54,007 nt of DNA from an uncultured Flavobacteriales bacterium (GCA_905478185.1 CAJQHO010000032.1:1-54007), one strand, 5' to 3'; shown: positions 37,755 through 46,514, counted from the first letter of the stretch. Notes: generated from the letters alone by a model not told the origin. Made by a program: numbers and translations.

Positions 37755-40344
37755 TTCCAAGCTCATAATTATAAAGCATCCCGTTTTTGATGTTTAAGAT
37801 ATTTCTCTTGCCATTATTATCAATGTCAGATATATTGAAGTATCCATCAGTATCTATTGGGAACCCTTCAAGAATCAAACTATCTTCCATTAAGTACAAA
37901 CTATTTTCTGTACTAATAGTAAGTTTATCTCCAAATTCTTTTAAGGAGATTATCGCTCCATCAAGTGTAATGTTGTTTACTTGAGAATATCTCCCATCCA
38001 GAATTATAAGTTTGTTGTTATTGGAAATATAAACATGGTTATTATGGAAAAGTATTTGGGAGTTAATATCTAGCTCAGAAATTTCAATAAGTTGAGAATT
38101 TCCATTTGTATTTGCTAGCCATAATTCACCTTCAGTTGTAATTGCATAAAGCTCTCCTGTATTATTAATCTGAAGCTTATTAGCAAATTCATGAGCATCT
38201 TTAAAAGTTACTCTAGTTGATCCGTTTCTAGCTAATAATTGAGAAGTTGTATTCTTAGTTGCATTTAAAATAAAGTCTTTTCCGTTAACTGTAAAATGAA
38301 TTGGGTTCTGAGTAATCCTATTTGTATTTTTTGAGTATTTCCAGCCCTTTACTCTCTTCCCTTTTTTATCTAAATTGTAGATGATGTTGTCTTCTCCAAC
38401 TATACAAATTCTGTAATTTCTGTTATTGATATAATCAAACAATGAGTGGCCAAGCTTTGTAGCTGATGGTAATTCTTTAGGGAATCCATCTAAATTTTCT
38501 CCATTTCTATCAACTAAATATAAGTGTGTAGCCGTATTAAATAGTGCTTGGTATTTACTGTTCTTAAAAGCATCAATATAATTGATTTCTCCAAGTATTT
38601 TCCCATTAACTTGAATACTCCAAAGAGTTTCTCCGCTTGTGTTTAGTGCAAAAAGTTTATTGTTGTAATCTTGTGTTAAAACCATTTCTTCCTTTGTAAA
38701 ATGATTTTTAACTACTTGAGGATTTAGCACTAAAATAGTGTCAAGAGATACATACCATTCCTCTTTAATATCTTCTTTGTAATCCTCATCATAAAACAAA
38801 CAAATATTGCATGTTAAAAGGCTTTTCTTTGCTGACATCTGCAAAGCAAATGCAGTGAATTTAACAATAGAATCATTGTTAAATGCTAATTGTTTTGCAT
38901 AACTATTTAAAAAACTATTCTGAAGAGTTTCAGCAGTTTTCCCAGGATTTATGTAATAATAGAAGTTTGCGTCATTAGAAATGTAAGAGCTAAATTTATT
39001 GTAAGTTTTACTATTAGAAAGTGTGTTGTTAGAGCTGTAATTGTCAATAATATATTCTAGAGCAGAAGGGGAGTTCCCGAAAATGAAATAGTCGTTAATT
39101 ACAGTAAAATATGGATTGTTTACTTTTAGTAAATCACCAAACAAATTTGCAGTTAAGTAATGGTCAAATACCTTATTAATTTGGTGATTATTGTACTCAC
39201 TAGATTTTTGAATCATCCCTTGCATTAAAGATGTAGTTCTGATAGATTCCTTGGCTTTAAAGTAAGTAAAAGTATTTTCGGTAATTAGCTGTACTGATGT
39301 ATTGAATTTACCTGCTTCTTCATCAATCTCTCCAATAAGCTCATTGTAATTTACATTACAACTATCTTGTATCTTCTTGCGGTTTTTATCCCAACTCCAA
39401 AAGCTATTTTGGTTTTGAAGAATCTTGTTCTTTCCATCAAATATATCTTTTGCATCAGAAAAACTTAAAGCTAAAAGCTCATTTGTATTCTCAGGGATTA
39501 TTTCAATAATATCAATATTACTGCTTTTTTGTCCGTTAAAAATATCAGAATAATTAGTAATATTACTATTTATTGAGCTGATACCATTTGCTAAGAGCAC
39601 TTTGTCTTTTAGTTTAATATCAGTAGCTGTCCAGTTAGATAAATCGGTTGTAAGGTTTTTGTTTTTTGTAAAGGTATTTGTAAGCTCTATTAGATTGTTT
39701 CCATTAAAAATAAGGTTAATATCAGCAGATGAACTTAAAGTGTTATATGCTTTAGAAAAACCATCATTAACATATAAATTGTCAGTATTTTTATTTGAAG
39801 TTCTAATAGCATCCGTAAGTAGCATCTTAGTTGCAGAAAAGAATAAAATATCACCTAAAAATGAGTAATACATTCCAGTTTTATCTAAAAAGAAAATCTC
39901 TTGATTGTCATATTCTGATGTGCTATTTCTATTTCCAAATAACTGTATAATGGTCTCGTTATTTAGTGCAGTTACTCTGTTGAAAGTAGTACTGAACAGT
40001 GTTCCGCTATTATTTGCACCTAACTTATGGTAAGACACAAAAAGAGTGTTGCTTTTAAACACTTCCTGGTTTGAAGTAAAAAAATCGCTTATCTCTTTAA
40101 TTTGAGTGTTGTTAAACTTGATGTGCTCAATGTACCCTAATTGCTCCCAAAGAGTTGTGAGCTCTAAGTTTCTGCTTAAATTCCTTACATCATTAATTTT
40201 TATAATTACTGAAGCATTAGTTGGAATCACTGTAATAGGATCTTCAGTAGAATTTAGTGTTTTTTGGTAAGTATTGTACCCAATAAAAAGTATGATTCCA
40301 ATCAATAAAATTGGAATAGAAATTTTCAATATTGTTTTGAACAT
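37735..40344 (-). CDS. Large membrane-anchored protein of unknown function with C-terminal beta-propeller-like repeats
   Basis: 869 aa. The N-terminus MFKTILKISIPILLIGIILFIGYNTY is a single membrane anchor, with the rest presumably periplasmic. Residues 35-540 are an unassigned region (ITVIPTNASVIIKINDV near the start) that resembles DUF3352-type sequences. From about 555 on there are repeated blade-like units (YNNKLFALNTSGETLWSIQVNGK, THLYLVDRNGENLDGFPKELP, YNLDKKGKRVKGWKYSK, NNKLIILDGRYSQVN, DSLILEGFPIDTDGYFNISDIDNNGKRNIL), a PQQ/quinoprotein-like propeller. I cannot name a function. Its box TAATTTTG is at 40365. Confidence 0.7.
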   Translation of the reverse strand: MFKTILKISIPILLIGIILFIGYNTYQKTLNSTEDPITVIPTNASVIIKINDVRNLSRNLELTTLWEQLGYIEHIKFNNTQIKEISDFFTSNQEVFKSNTLFVSYHKLGANNSGTLFSTTFNRVTALNNETIIQLFGNRNSTSEYDNQEIFFLDKTGMYYSFLGDILFFSATKMLLTDAIRTSNKNTDNLYVNDGFSKAYNTLSSSADINLIFNGNNLIELTNTFTKNKNLTTDLSNWTATDIKLKDKVLLANGISSINSNITNYSDIFNGQKSSNIDIIEIIPENTNELLALSFSDAKDIFDGKNKILQNQNSFWSWDKNRKKIQDSCNVNYNELIGEIDEEAGKFNTSVQLITENTFTYFKAKESIRTTSLMQGMIQKSSEYNNHQINKVFDHYLTANLFGDLLKVNNPYFTVINDYFIFGNSPSALEYIIDNYSSNNTLSNSKTYNKFSSYISNDANFYYYINPGKTAETLQNSFLNSYAKQLAFNNDSIVKFTAFALQMSAKKSLLTCNICLFYDEDYKEDIKEEWYVSLDTILVLNPQVVKNHFTKEEMVLTQDYNNKLFALNTSGETLWSIQVNGKILGEINYIDAFKNSKYQALFNTATHLYLVDRNGENLDGFPKELPSATKLGHSLFDYINNRNYRICIVGEDNIIYNLDKKGKRVKGWKYSKNTNRITQNPIHFTVNGKDFILNATKNTTSQLLARNGSTRVTFKDAHEFANKLQINNTGELYAITTEGELWLANTNGNSQLIEISELDINSQILFHNNHVYISNNNKLIILDGRYSQVNNITLDGAIISLKEFGDKLTISTENSLYLMEDSLILEGFPIDTDGYFNISDIDNNGKRNILNIKNGMLYNYELGTSPTNK

Positions 40345-40364
40345 ATGACTTAAATGGTAAAAAA

Positions 40365-40372
40365 CAAAATTA
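40365..40372 (-). promoter_or_regulatory. Candidate -7 box (TAATTTTG) for the 869-aa protein gene
   Basis: Minus-strand TAnnTTTG match, 20 nt before the ATG and in the 33-nt gap from rnhB. It may mean the gene has its own promoter despite lying close downstream of rnhB. Confidence 0.45.
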
Positions 40373-40377
40373 GTAAT

Positions 40378-40974
40378 TTATAGAGACAAACTCAGCTGAT
40401 TTGGAAGTAGTTGAAAACTTTTTCTATGATGCTTAGTGCTTCCAAATTCTGCTATTGCTTTTCTGTGTTGTTTTGTAGGGTATCCTTTGTTGTTTTTCCA
40501 GAAGTAATTAGGATGTTTTTTATCTAGCTCTTTCATAATATCATCACGATAGGTTTTTGCCAAAACTGATGCGGCAGCAATAGATAAATACTTCCCATCA
40601 CCTTTTATGATACATTGATGCTGAGTATTAGGATAAGGATTAAATCTATTTCCATCAATAATTAAAAGTTCTGCTTTGGTGTTTAATTTTTCAATTGCCC
40701 TATGCATTGCTAAAAAGGAGGCATTTAAGATATTTATTTTATCAATTTCCTTTGGACTTACAATTCCTACAGTGCATGAAATAGCTTCTTTTTCTATTAT
40801 TTGCCTGAGTAACTCTCTTTTCTTTTCTGAGAGGACTTTACTATCGTTAAGTATATTGTTATTAAACTGCTTTGGGAGTATAACAGCAGCTGCAACTACT
40901 GGCCCAGCTAAACAACCTCTACCTGCCTCATCACATCCTGCTATAACTAGCTTTGATTGATAGTGTTTTAACAT
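40378..40974 (-). CDS. rnhB: Ribonuclease HII
   Basis: 198 aa, removing ribonucleotides and RNA primers from DNA. The [21 protein letters not shown] motif holds catalytic D15 and E16. LLIIDGNRF gives the third acidic residue D107. [21 protein letters not shown], which contains the GD...S.AAASILAK.RD family word, is intact, and the C-terminal KHHRKSF is also typical. Usual length and full domain. Confidence 0.97.
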   Translation of the reverse strand: MLKHYQSKLVIAGCDEAGRGCLAGPVVAAAVILPKQFNNNILNDSKVLSEKKRELLRQIIEKEAISCTVGIVSPKEIDKINILNASFLAMHRAIEKLNTKAELLIIDGNRFNPYPNTQHQCIIKGDGKYLSIAAASVLAKTYRDDIMKELDKKHPNYFWKNNKGYPTKQHRKAIAEFGSTKHHRKSFQLLPNQLSLSL

Positions 40975-41053
40975 AAATTAGATATGAGTATTAAGTTTTT
41001 ATTATTTAGATTTTGTCTATTTTCTATTGTCTGAAAGCGGAGTGGCCTATTAT

Positions 41054-41938
41054 CTAATTTGGTGTTAGCCCTCTTCTAGGTTTTTTGTATTTTTTTACTT
41101 TCGTTTGATTTCTTATATCAACATCTTGTTCCAACCACCATTTCCCTTTTTTGTAGTTGTAGGAATTAAATGTTCCTTCAGGGATGTAGTATTCATAAAG
41201 TCCAGTTAAATCTTTACGGCTAGGTACTAAATGGTCAAAAACTATACGTTCTTCTTTCTCATCATAATTAACACTGATTACTGTTTTGGAATCATATTGT
41301 AGTATTACTCTTTTCTGACTTTCTTTTTTTGATTTTTTAAAGATTGGAAGTCCGAATTTAATTTTGTTTTTACCAGAGAAATACATTACATCAATTATCT
41401 TTTTCGTACTGTATCCATCATGCCCATCCCATGATAGTATGGTGTAGTATTTTCTACCACTTTTTTTGATGTAAATAATATTATAAACTAGACCTCCAAA
41501 CCAAGTTGTAGCATCTAAATCTTCTTGATCTGGGTTTCTAATATTTGCAGAATTATCTACTAAAGGAATTACTTCAAATCGTTTTCTTCTTTTGTTTTGA
41601 TAATGCACTAAACCATAATATTCATAAGTGCCATTGTCTTTTTCAAAGAGCCAACTAAAGATCCTAAAAGTATTATCTGGGGAGTAGACTCTACCTGTAT
41701 TTACTAAAGAGTCGAAAGGGAACTTAAAAGACTTTTCATATTGCAGTACTTCAGTTAAATTTTCAATAAATGCTGTATTTGCTGTTCTTTTTTCTTCTTC
41801 AGTATCAGCATTCATTATAGTGTAAGCCATTACTTTTAAAGTGTCTTCATACTCAGCAAATAGGGTAGCATTTCCTTTTTGGGCGAATGCTGAAAAGCAT
41901 AAAAATACAAGAATGTTAATTAATATTAGTTTTTTCAT
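41054..41938 (-). CDS. Secreted or periplasmic protein of unknown function
   Basis: 294 aa. Signal peptide MKKLILINILVFLCFSAFAQ is clear, so export is expected. The rest has alternating beta and polar segments: NTFRIFSWLFEKDNGTYEYYGLVHY, ISVNYDEKEERIVFDHLVPS, DLTGLYEYYIPEGTFNSYNYKKGKWWLEQDVDI. No catalytic motif or known domain is recognised. Similar proteins occur widely among marine Flavobacteriales. It is divergent from the acyl-CoA reductase gene. Confidence 0.8.
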   Translation of the reverse strand: MKKLILINILVFLCFSAFAQKGNATLFAEYEDTLKVMAYTIMNADTEEEKRTANTAFIENLTEVLQYEKSFKFPFDSLVNTGRVYSPDNTFRIFSWLFEKDNGTYEYYGLVHYQNKRRKRFEVIPLVDNSANIRNPDQEDLDATTWFGGLVYNIIYIKKSGRKYYTILSWDGHDGYSTKKIIDVMYFSGKNKIKFGLPIFKKSKKESQKRVILQYDSKTVISVNYDEKEERIVFDHLVPSRKDLTGLYEYYIPEGTFNSYNYKKGKWWLEQDVDIRNQTKVKKYKKPRRGLTPN

Positions 41939-41960
41939 TTAGAGGATGGTGACAAAAAAT

Positions 41961-41968
41961 TACTTTTG
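41961..41968 (+). promoter_or_regulatory. Candidate -7 box (TACTTTTG) for the acyl-CoA reductase gene
   Basis: TAnnTTTG match, 18 nt before the preferred ATG at 41987. It covers the track's TTG start at 41966, arguing against that start. Confidence 0.5.
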
Positions 41969-41986
41969 CACAAAGATAATTATTTG

Positions 41987-42991
41987 ATGAATTTACAAGC
42001 AAGAATACAGGCATTTACTCATTTAGGGGAATATTTAAAAACGGAGATACATCAAGAGTCAGCAGAAAAATTGTACTCTGCAGAGGTGCTCAACCCTTGG
42101 TTTACCAAGGAAAATATTGATAAAGCCCTAAACGCTTGGCATGAGCAGTTAAAAGTAGATATGTTTTCCGCTTGGCTGAGTCCTTATAAACTAAAGGAGG
42201 TAGCGAGCCCAAAAAAGGTACTTATTATCATGGCAGGGAATATTCCTTTAGTAGGTTTTCATGATTTTCTTACTGTGCTTATTTCAGGACATAAAGTAGT
42301 GATTAAAATGTCAAGTACCGATAATGTGATTTTGAGGTTGCTTATTGATAAGCTCATCAGTATTGCCCCTGAATTTAAGGAGCGTATTTCCTTTATTGAA
42401 GAAGTAAAAAACAGAAAGTTTGATGCCGTAATTGCTACAGGAAGTGATAATTCTGCTCAGTACTTTGAGTATTATTTTAAAGGGGCTAAAAAGATAATCC
42501 GTAAAAACAGAAGGTCAGTTGCTGTGTTGGACGGTAGTGAATCGGCTATGGAATTGCAAGGATTGGCCAATGATGTGTTTGCTTATTTTGGACTAGGTTG
42601 TCGTAATGTTTCCAAGTTATTTTTGCCAAAAGAGTTTGACTTAGATAATCTGTTTAAAGCATTCTATCCCTATTCTGATGTGGTAAATCATAAAAAATAT
42701 GGTAATAATTACGATTATAATAAAGCCATTTTCCTAATGGGAAGTAATGATTTGATTGAAAACGGATTTCTACTGATGAAAGAGGATAAATCCTTACTTT
42801 CCCCAGTGGCTATGTTGTATTATGAATTCTATAACGATATGCATACGGTAGAGCAGTTTGTGGAAGAAAATGCTGAACAACTGCAATGTGTTGTTTCAAA
42901 AAAGGATATTGCCTTTGGAAATACACAAAAACCTAACCTTTGGGATTATGCTGATGGAGTGGATACAGTAGAATTTTTGAGGGATCTATAA
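41987..42991 (+). CDS. LuxC-type acyl-CoA/acyl-protein reductase
   Basis: 334 aa from the ATG at 41987; the track's extra MHKDNYL starts at a TTG inside the promoter box. Aldehyde-dehydrogenase-fold protein of the LuxC family (PF05893). KVLIIMAGNIPLVGFHDFL, GHKVVIKMSSTDN, ATGSDNSAQYF and YFGLGCRNVSK (probable active-site C205) are present. LuxC reduces fatty acyl groups to aldehydes in luminous bacteria, but there is no luxD/E/A/B here, so its product probably feeds lipid metabolism. It is convergent with the beta-helix lipoprotein gene with a 4-nt gap. Confidence 0.88.
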   Translation: MNLQARIQAFTHLGEYLKTEIHQESAEKLYSAEVLNPWFTKENIDKALNAWHEQLKVDMFSAWLSPYKLKEVASPKKVLIIMAGNIPLVGFHDFLTVLISGHKVVIKMSSTDNVILRLLIDKLISIAPEFKERISFIEEVKNRKFDAVIATGSDNSAQYFEYYFKGAKKIIRKNRRSVAVLDGSESAMELQGLANDVFAYFGLGCRNVSKLFLPKEFDLDNLFKAFYPYSDVVNHKKYGNNYDYNKAIFLMGSNDLIENGFLLMKEDKSLLSPVAMLYYEFYNDMHTVEQFVEENAEQLQCVVSKKDIAFGNTQKPNLWDYADGVDTVEFLRDL

Positions 42992-42995
42992 ATTC

Positions 42996-44444
42996 CTATT
43001 GAAACTCATAAGCTCCAATATCAGGAATAATTCTTGAATTATCTTCAATATCATCTAAGATAATTAGAGGGTTTCCAGCATCAATAGCAGGAGAGTTTTC
43101 GTTTAAATGAAAGTCATTTTCGTACGCATCAACAAATTTTGGAGATTGGTTAATTATTGAATTGATGTAATGTTCGTTATCCGTATCAATTGTTGGATCT
43201 AGCTTGATGAGACAATGGTCAATAGTATAATTGAATTCGCCTAGTTCCTGTTCCTGAAAACTCACTTCAGTAGAGAGTGAGCCATCAATAATGCAATTGG
43301 TAAAATTGGCTGCATCCAAATCCCTAATATAAATATTTCCATCTGCACCTTCATAATAGTTATTCAGTAGGATAGAGGGTGTGCTTCTATGGTTATAGTC
43401 CCAGTAGTTAGCAAAAGTACAATGTGTAAAGTTATATGTACCTCCAATGTTGCAGGCGACTGTATATTGTCCACATCTGCTTACAACTGTATTGGCAGCT
43501 GATATATTAGCACCTTGTCCTAAAATACCAATTGAAGACATATTTTTTATAATTGTATTATTGATTGTTACAGTAGGATTGCTGCTAGCTACAGTATCGG
43601 CATGTATGCCAATATTCCCATTTTTGATTATTACATAGTTAAACTCGTTATCAATACTTCCTGGCATTAGCCAAATTCTATCCCATTGTCCTGGTAATTC
43701 TTTGTACCAAGAGTCAAGTCTGTCACCTTGAAATGTAACTTCATTTTCTAGTGTGCCATTTACTTTAATACTCCCTCCACTTTGATCAGAAAAAGGGTTG
43801 CCAACAAGAATTCCTGAGTTTTTATGAAGATAAACATTACATCCTTCATTTATAATAAGTGTTTGTTCTGGATCAACAACAGCATAGCCGTATATTACAT
43901 GTGGTTTATCATTCTCCCAAGGTTCAGAGCAATCTAACTGATGATAGGGAAATAGAGTAGTATCGTTTCCGTCAATAATAACTCCATATGAATTTGCTGT
44001 GTGAAAGTGAGCGTCTTGTCCCCATGCAACTACATCAACATCTTGTTTCTTTGTTCCTGTTGTAAATACTAAAGAGTCAGCCAATACATATGGGGTGGTG
44101 TTTAGTGATGGATCAATTGTTACTTCTAAAAAGATAAAAATACTATCCTTAGCAGGGATTTCAATGTTATTTTGACTATTGCCTGCAACTCCATCAATAT
44201 TCATTCGGAAATGAGCGGAAGAATTTCCTAAAAGTGCAATATTACTTTTTACATCAAAATTATTATTATTGTAAACGGTAAGTGTTTTAGTAATTGAACC
44301 GATAGATGCAAAAACAGTGTCAAAAGTAATGGTGTCAGTAGAAAAATGAAGTGTGGCAGTGTTGCTGTTGTCATTATTTATATCGTCTTTCTTGCAAGCA
44401 AAAAGAATTGTTATAAGTAGTAGAGGAAGAATGTATCTTTTCAT
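42996..44444 (-). CDS. Lipoprotein with parallel beta-helix region and choice-of-anchor Q-like end
   Basis: 482 aa. Signal peptide MKRYILPLLLITILFAC has the lipid cysteine at C17. An early beta-sandwich (ITFDTVFASIGSITKTLTVYNN, residues 40-130) is followed by a right-handed beta-helix pattern with periodic short strands (VNGTLENEVTFQGDR, FNYVIIKNGNIGIHADTV, INNTIIKNMSSIGILGQGA, FTHCTFANYW). The end, NSPAIDAGNPLI...DIGAYEF, is the choice-of-anchor Q motif often found on exported proteins. Possibly an outer-surface polysaccharide-binding protein. The last nucleotide of smpB overlaps its start. Confidence 0.82.
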   Translation of the reverse strand: MKRYILPLLLITILFACKKDDINNDNSNTATLHFSTDTITFDTVFASIGSITKTLTVYNNNNFDVKSNIALLGNSSAHFRMNIDGVAGNSQNNIEIPAKDSIFIFLEVTIDPSLNTTPYVLADSLVFTTGTKKQDVDVVAWGQDAHFHTANSYGVIIDGNDTTLFPYHQLDCSEPWENDKPHVIYGYAVVDPEQTLIINEGCNVYLHKNSGILVGNPFSDQSGGSIKVNGTLENEVTFQGDRLDSWYKELPGQWDRIWLMPGSIDNEFNYVIIKNGNIGIHADTVASSNPTVTINNTIIKNMSSIGILGQGANISAANTVVSRCGQYTVACNIGGTYNFTHCTFANYWDYNHRSTPSILLNNYYEGADGNIYIRDLDAANFTNCIIDGSLSTEVSFQEQELGEFNYTIDHCLIKLDPTIDTDNEHYINSIINQSPKFVDAYENDFHLNENSPAIDAGNPLIILDDIEDNSRIIPDIGAYEFQ

Positions 44445-44896
44445 TACCTCATATTTCTGATTCTATCCATATCGCGTTTTTGGTCTTTTTCTTTTATGCT
44501 TTCTCTTTTATCGTACACCTTTTTTCCTTTGGCTAAAGCAATTTCTAGCTTTGCTTTTCCTTTTTCATTTATAAATAGGCGAATAGGAATAATAGCATTT
44601 CCTTTTTCAGTTACTTTCCCTAACATTTTGTTTAGTTCCTGTCTGTTAAGTAATAGTTTTCTTTCCCTTTTAGGCTCGTGATTAATGTAGCCACCATTAG
44701 GATATTCAGAGATATGCAAGTTTTTCACAAATAATTCATCACCATTGAAAACGCAATGTGCATCAGAAATATTGGCTTTATTGTTACGAATAGACTTTAT
44801 TTCTGTTCCTAGTAGAGATATTCCTGCAACAAATTTAGCAATAAACTCATATTCAAAGCTTGCTTTACGGTTTTTAATGTTGATTTTACCTGACAT
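44444..44896 (-). CDS. smpB: tmRNA-binding protein SmpB
   Basis: 150 aa, binds tmRNA and rescues stalled ribosomes. All typical words are visible: NRKASFEYEFIAKFVAGISLLGTEIKSIR, NISDAHCVFNGDELFVKNLHISEY, and the basic C-terminal tail KGKKVYDKRESIKEKDQKRD. No ssrA gene is recognisable in this window. A TATCTTTG box sits 5 nt before the ATG. Confidence 0.97.
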   Translation of the reverse strand: MSGKINIKNRKASFEYEFIAKFVAGISLLGTEIKSIRNNKANISDAHCVFNGDELFVKNLHISEYPNGGYINHEPKRERKLLLNRQELNKMLGKVTEKGNAIIPIRLFINEKGKAKLEIALAKGKKVYDKRESIKEKDQKRDMDRIRNMR

Positions 44897-44901
44897 AGTT
44901 G

Positions 44902-44909
44902 CAAAGATA
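44902..44909 (-). promoter_or_regulatory. Candidate -7 box (TATCTTTG) directly at the smpB start
   Basis: Minus-strand TAnnTTTG match with only CAACT before the ATG, the same geometry as at recR, hence possibly a leaderless mRNA. Confidence 0.5.
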
Positions 44910-44963
44910 GTATTTAGATGTTAGATATTAGAAGTTAGTCAAAAATGTCTCATGTCTAAATAC
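44910..44963. repeat. Degenerate A/T-rich repeat words between the ZIP gene and smpB
   Basis: The stretch holds TTAGATGTTAGATATTAGAAGTTAG and then AATGTCTCATGTCTAAATAC, imperfect copies of the 7-9-nt word TTAGAnnT and its complement. GTATTTAGA and TCTAAATAC form a 9-bp inverted repeat at the two ends. Similar degenerate words occur near 15481, 40975 and 49490. It looks like a decayed interspersed repeat rather than a gene. Confidence 0.4.
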
Positions 44964-44976
44964 TTAATGCTAAAAT

Positions 44977-45843
44977 CTATCCTAATGCTACATCAAGAAC
45001 CATCATTACAATAAATCCTGCAATTAGTCCCATAGTTGCTAAATCCGTATTTCCACCCCTTTGGCTTTCAGGGACTACTTCTTCTACTACAATAAAAATC
45101 ATTGCTCCTGCTGCAAAAGCTAGGGCATAAGGTAAAATAGGAAGAACTGTCATTACAATTGCAGCTCCAATTACTGCAAAAATTGGCTCAACTATTGCTG
45201 ATAATTGTCCCCATTTCCATGATTTCCATCTGCTAACTCCTTGTCTTCTAAGTGGCATTGAAACTGCAAATCCTTCAGGGAAATTTTGTATACCTATTCC
45301 AATTGCTAGTGCAATTGCGGACCCTATTGTAAATACTGAATGTCCTTCCATTCCTAATATTTCAGGATTAGCCAATGCTCCAAATGCAACTCCAACTGCT
45401 AATCCTTCAGGAATATTATGTAAAGCAATTGCTAGTACTAAAAGAATAGTTTTACGCCAGTTTGTTTCAACTCCCTCTGCCTCTTCTCTTTTTGCAAATA
45501 TGTGTAAGTGAGGTATAATTTTATCTAACCCAAACAAGAAAGCAGCCCCTAAAAAGAAACCAATAGCAGGAGCAAGCCATACGGGTGAATCTGATATTCC
45601 CATTTCATTTTGCATTTCAACATAAGCAATTGATGGTGCTAAAAGCGACCAAAAACTAGCAGCAATCATAACTCCTCCAGTAAATCCTAATGATATGTCA
45701 AGTGCCTTTCTGTTTGATGTTTTGAATAGGAATACTAAAGATGCCCCTAATGCAGTTAGCGCCCAAGTAAAAAGTCCTGCATAAAGGGCTTGCATTACAG
45801 GTCCTTGTTGAACAAACCATTTGTATAATTCGTAATTTTCCAT
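44977..45843 (-). CDS. ZIP-family metal transporter
   Basis: 288 aa, eight predicted membrane segments, GufA-like branch of the ZIP family. Metal sites are HNIPEGLAVGVAFGA in TM4 and NFPEGFAVSMPLRRQGVSRWKSW in TM5, and a histidine (HLHIF) lies in the cytosolic loop. ZIP proteins bring divalent metals (Zn, Mn, Fe) into the cytosol. It is 2 nt downstream of the DtxR/MntR-type regulator, so metal-dependent repression of the pair is expected. Confidence 0.93.
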   Translation of the reverse strand: MENYELYKWFVQQGPVMQALYAGLFTWALTALGASLVFLFKTSNRKALDISLGFTGGVMIAASFWSLLAPSIAYVEMQNEMGISDSPVWLAPAIGFFLGAAFLFGLDKIIPHLHIFAKREEAEGVETNWRKTILLVLAIALHNIPEGLAVGVAFGALANPEILGMEGHSVFTIGSAIALAIGIGIQNFPEGFAVSMPLRRQGVSRWKSWKWGQLSAIVEPIFAVIGAAIVMTVLPILPYALAFAAGAMIFIVVEEVVPESQRGGNTDLATMGLIAGFIVMMVLDVALG

Positions 45844-45845
45844 GT

Positions 45846-46502
45846 TTAATTTGTTTTAATTAAAAGGTGTTTTGCTACATCATTACTGATGTGTTGTTTG
45901 GTATTTCCTATTTTGATGCTGATTGATTGATCAAAAGATATCTTTTCTAAAAGCTTAATTTCTGTACCTATGCTGATATTTAACTTTGTTAAGTAATCTA
46001 AAAATGGCTTTTCATCTAATGTTACTCCCATAACCTTTCCATTTGTTCCTTCTGATAATTTATTTAAAGGTATAGTATTTGTTGTTGGGATTTTTCCATC
46101 TTTTGTAGGGATAGGCTCTCCATGAGGGTCAAATTTTGGGCAATCTAAAAAGGCATCTAATCTGTCTACAAGTTCTTCTGATTTTATGTGCTCTAGTTGT
46201 TCGGCTACATAATGAACTTCTCCCCAGTCAAAGTTTAAGTTATTCACTAAAAAAGTTTCCCATAATCTATGTTTTCTTATTACTGATGTTGCAAAAGAGT
46301 TTCCTTTTTTTGTTAATGATACACCTTTGTATTTCTTGTATTTTACAAGTTTTTTGTCTTGCAATTTCTTTAGCATATCTGATACTGATGCTGCAGATGT
46401 TCCAATTTCTCCTGCAATAGCATTGGTAGAAACTTTCCCATCAGAATTTAAACTAATGGATAAAATAGCTTTTAAATAATTTTCTTCTGCTAAAGTAATC
46501 AT
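45846..46502 (-). CDS. DtxR/MntR-family metal-dependent transcriptional repressor
   Basis: 218 aa. The winged helix occupies residues 1-70 (LAEENYLKAILSISL...VSTNAIAGEIGTSAASVSDMLKKLQDKKLV). The metal-binding and dimerisation helices follow (RKHRLWETFLVNNL, GEVHYVAEQLEHIKSEELVDRLDAFL, CPKFDPHGEPIP), then a C-terminal FeoA/SH3-like domain from about 145 on. The FDPHGEPIP word is typical of DtxR and MntR proteins. Whether Mn or Fe is the corepressor cannot be told. It lies immediately upstream of the ZIP gene and diverges from the TonB receptor across the 16-bp palindrome. Confidence 0.95.
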   Translation of the reverse strand: MITLAEENYLKAILSISLNSDGKVSTNAIAGEIGTSAASVSDMLKKLQDKKLVKYKKYKGVSLTKKGNSFATSVIRKHRLWETFLVNNLNFDWGEVHYVAEQLEHIKSEELVDRLDAFLDCPKFDPHGEPIPTKDGKIPTTNTIPLNKLSEGTNGKVMGVTLDEKPFLDYLTKLNISIGTEIKLLEKISFDQSISIKIGNTKQHISNDVAKHLLIKTN

Positions 46503-46506
46503 TTGG

Positions 46507-46514
46507 CAAAAGTA
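46507..46514 (-). promoter_or_regulatory. Candidate -7 box (TACTTTTG) directly at the regulator gene start
   Basis: Minus-strand TAnnTTTG match, 4 nt before the ATG. The operator palindrome lies 25 nt upstream, where repressor binding would block the -33 region. Confidence 0.5.

Noticed and set aside
44945-44963. Second metal-regulator operator (CATGTCTAAA) after the ZIP gene
   Set aside because: Only half of the palindrome, lies downstream of the ZIP gene, and is part of a degenerate repeat stretch.
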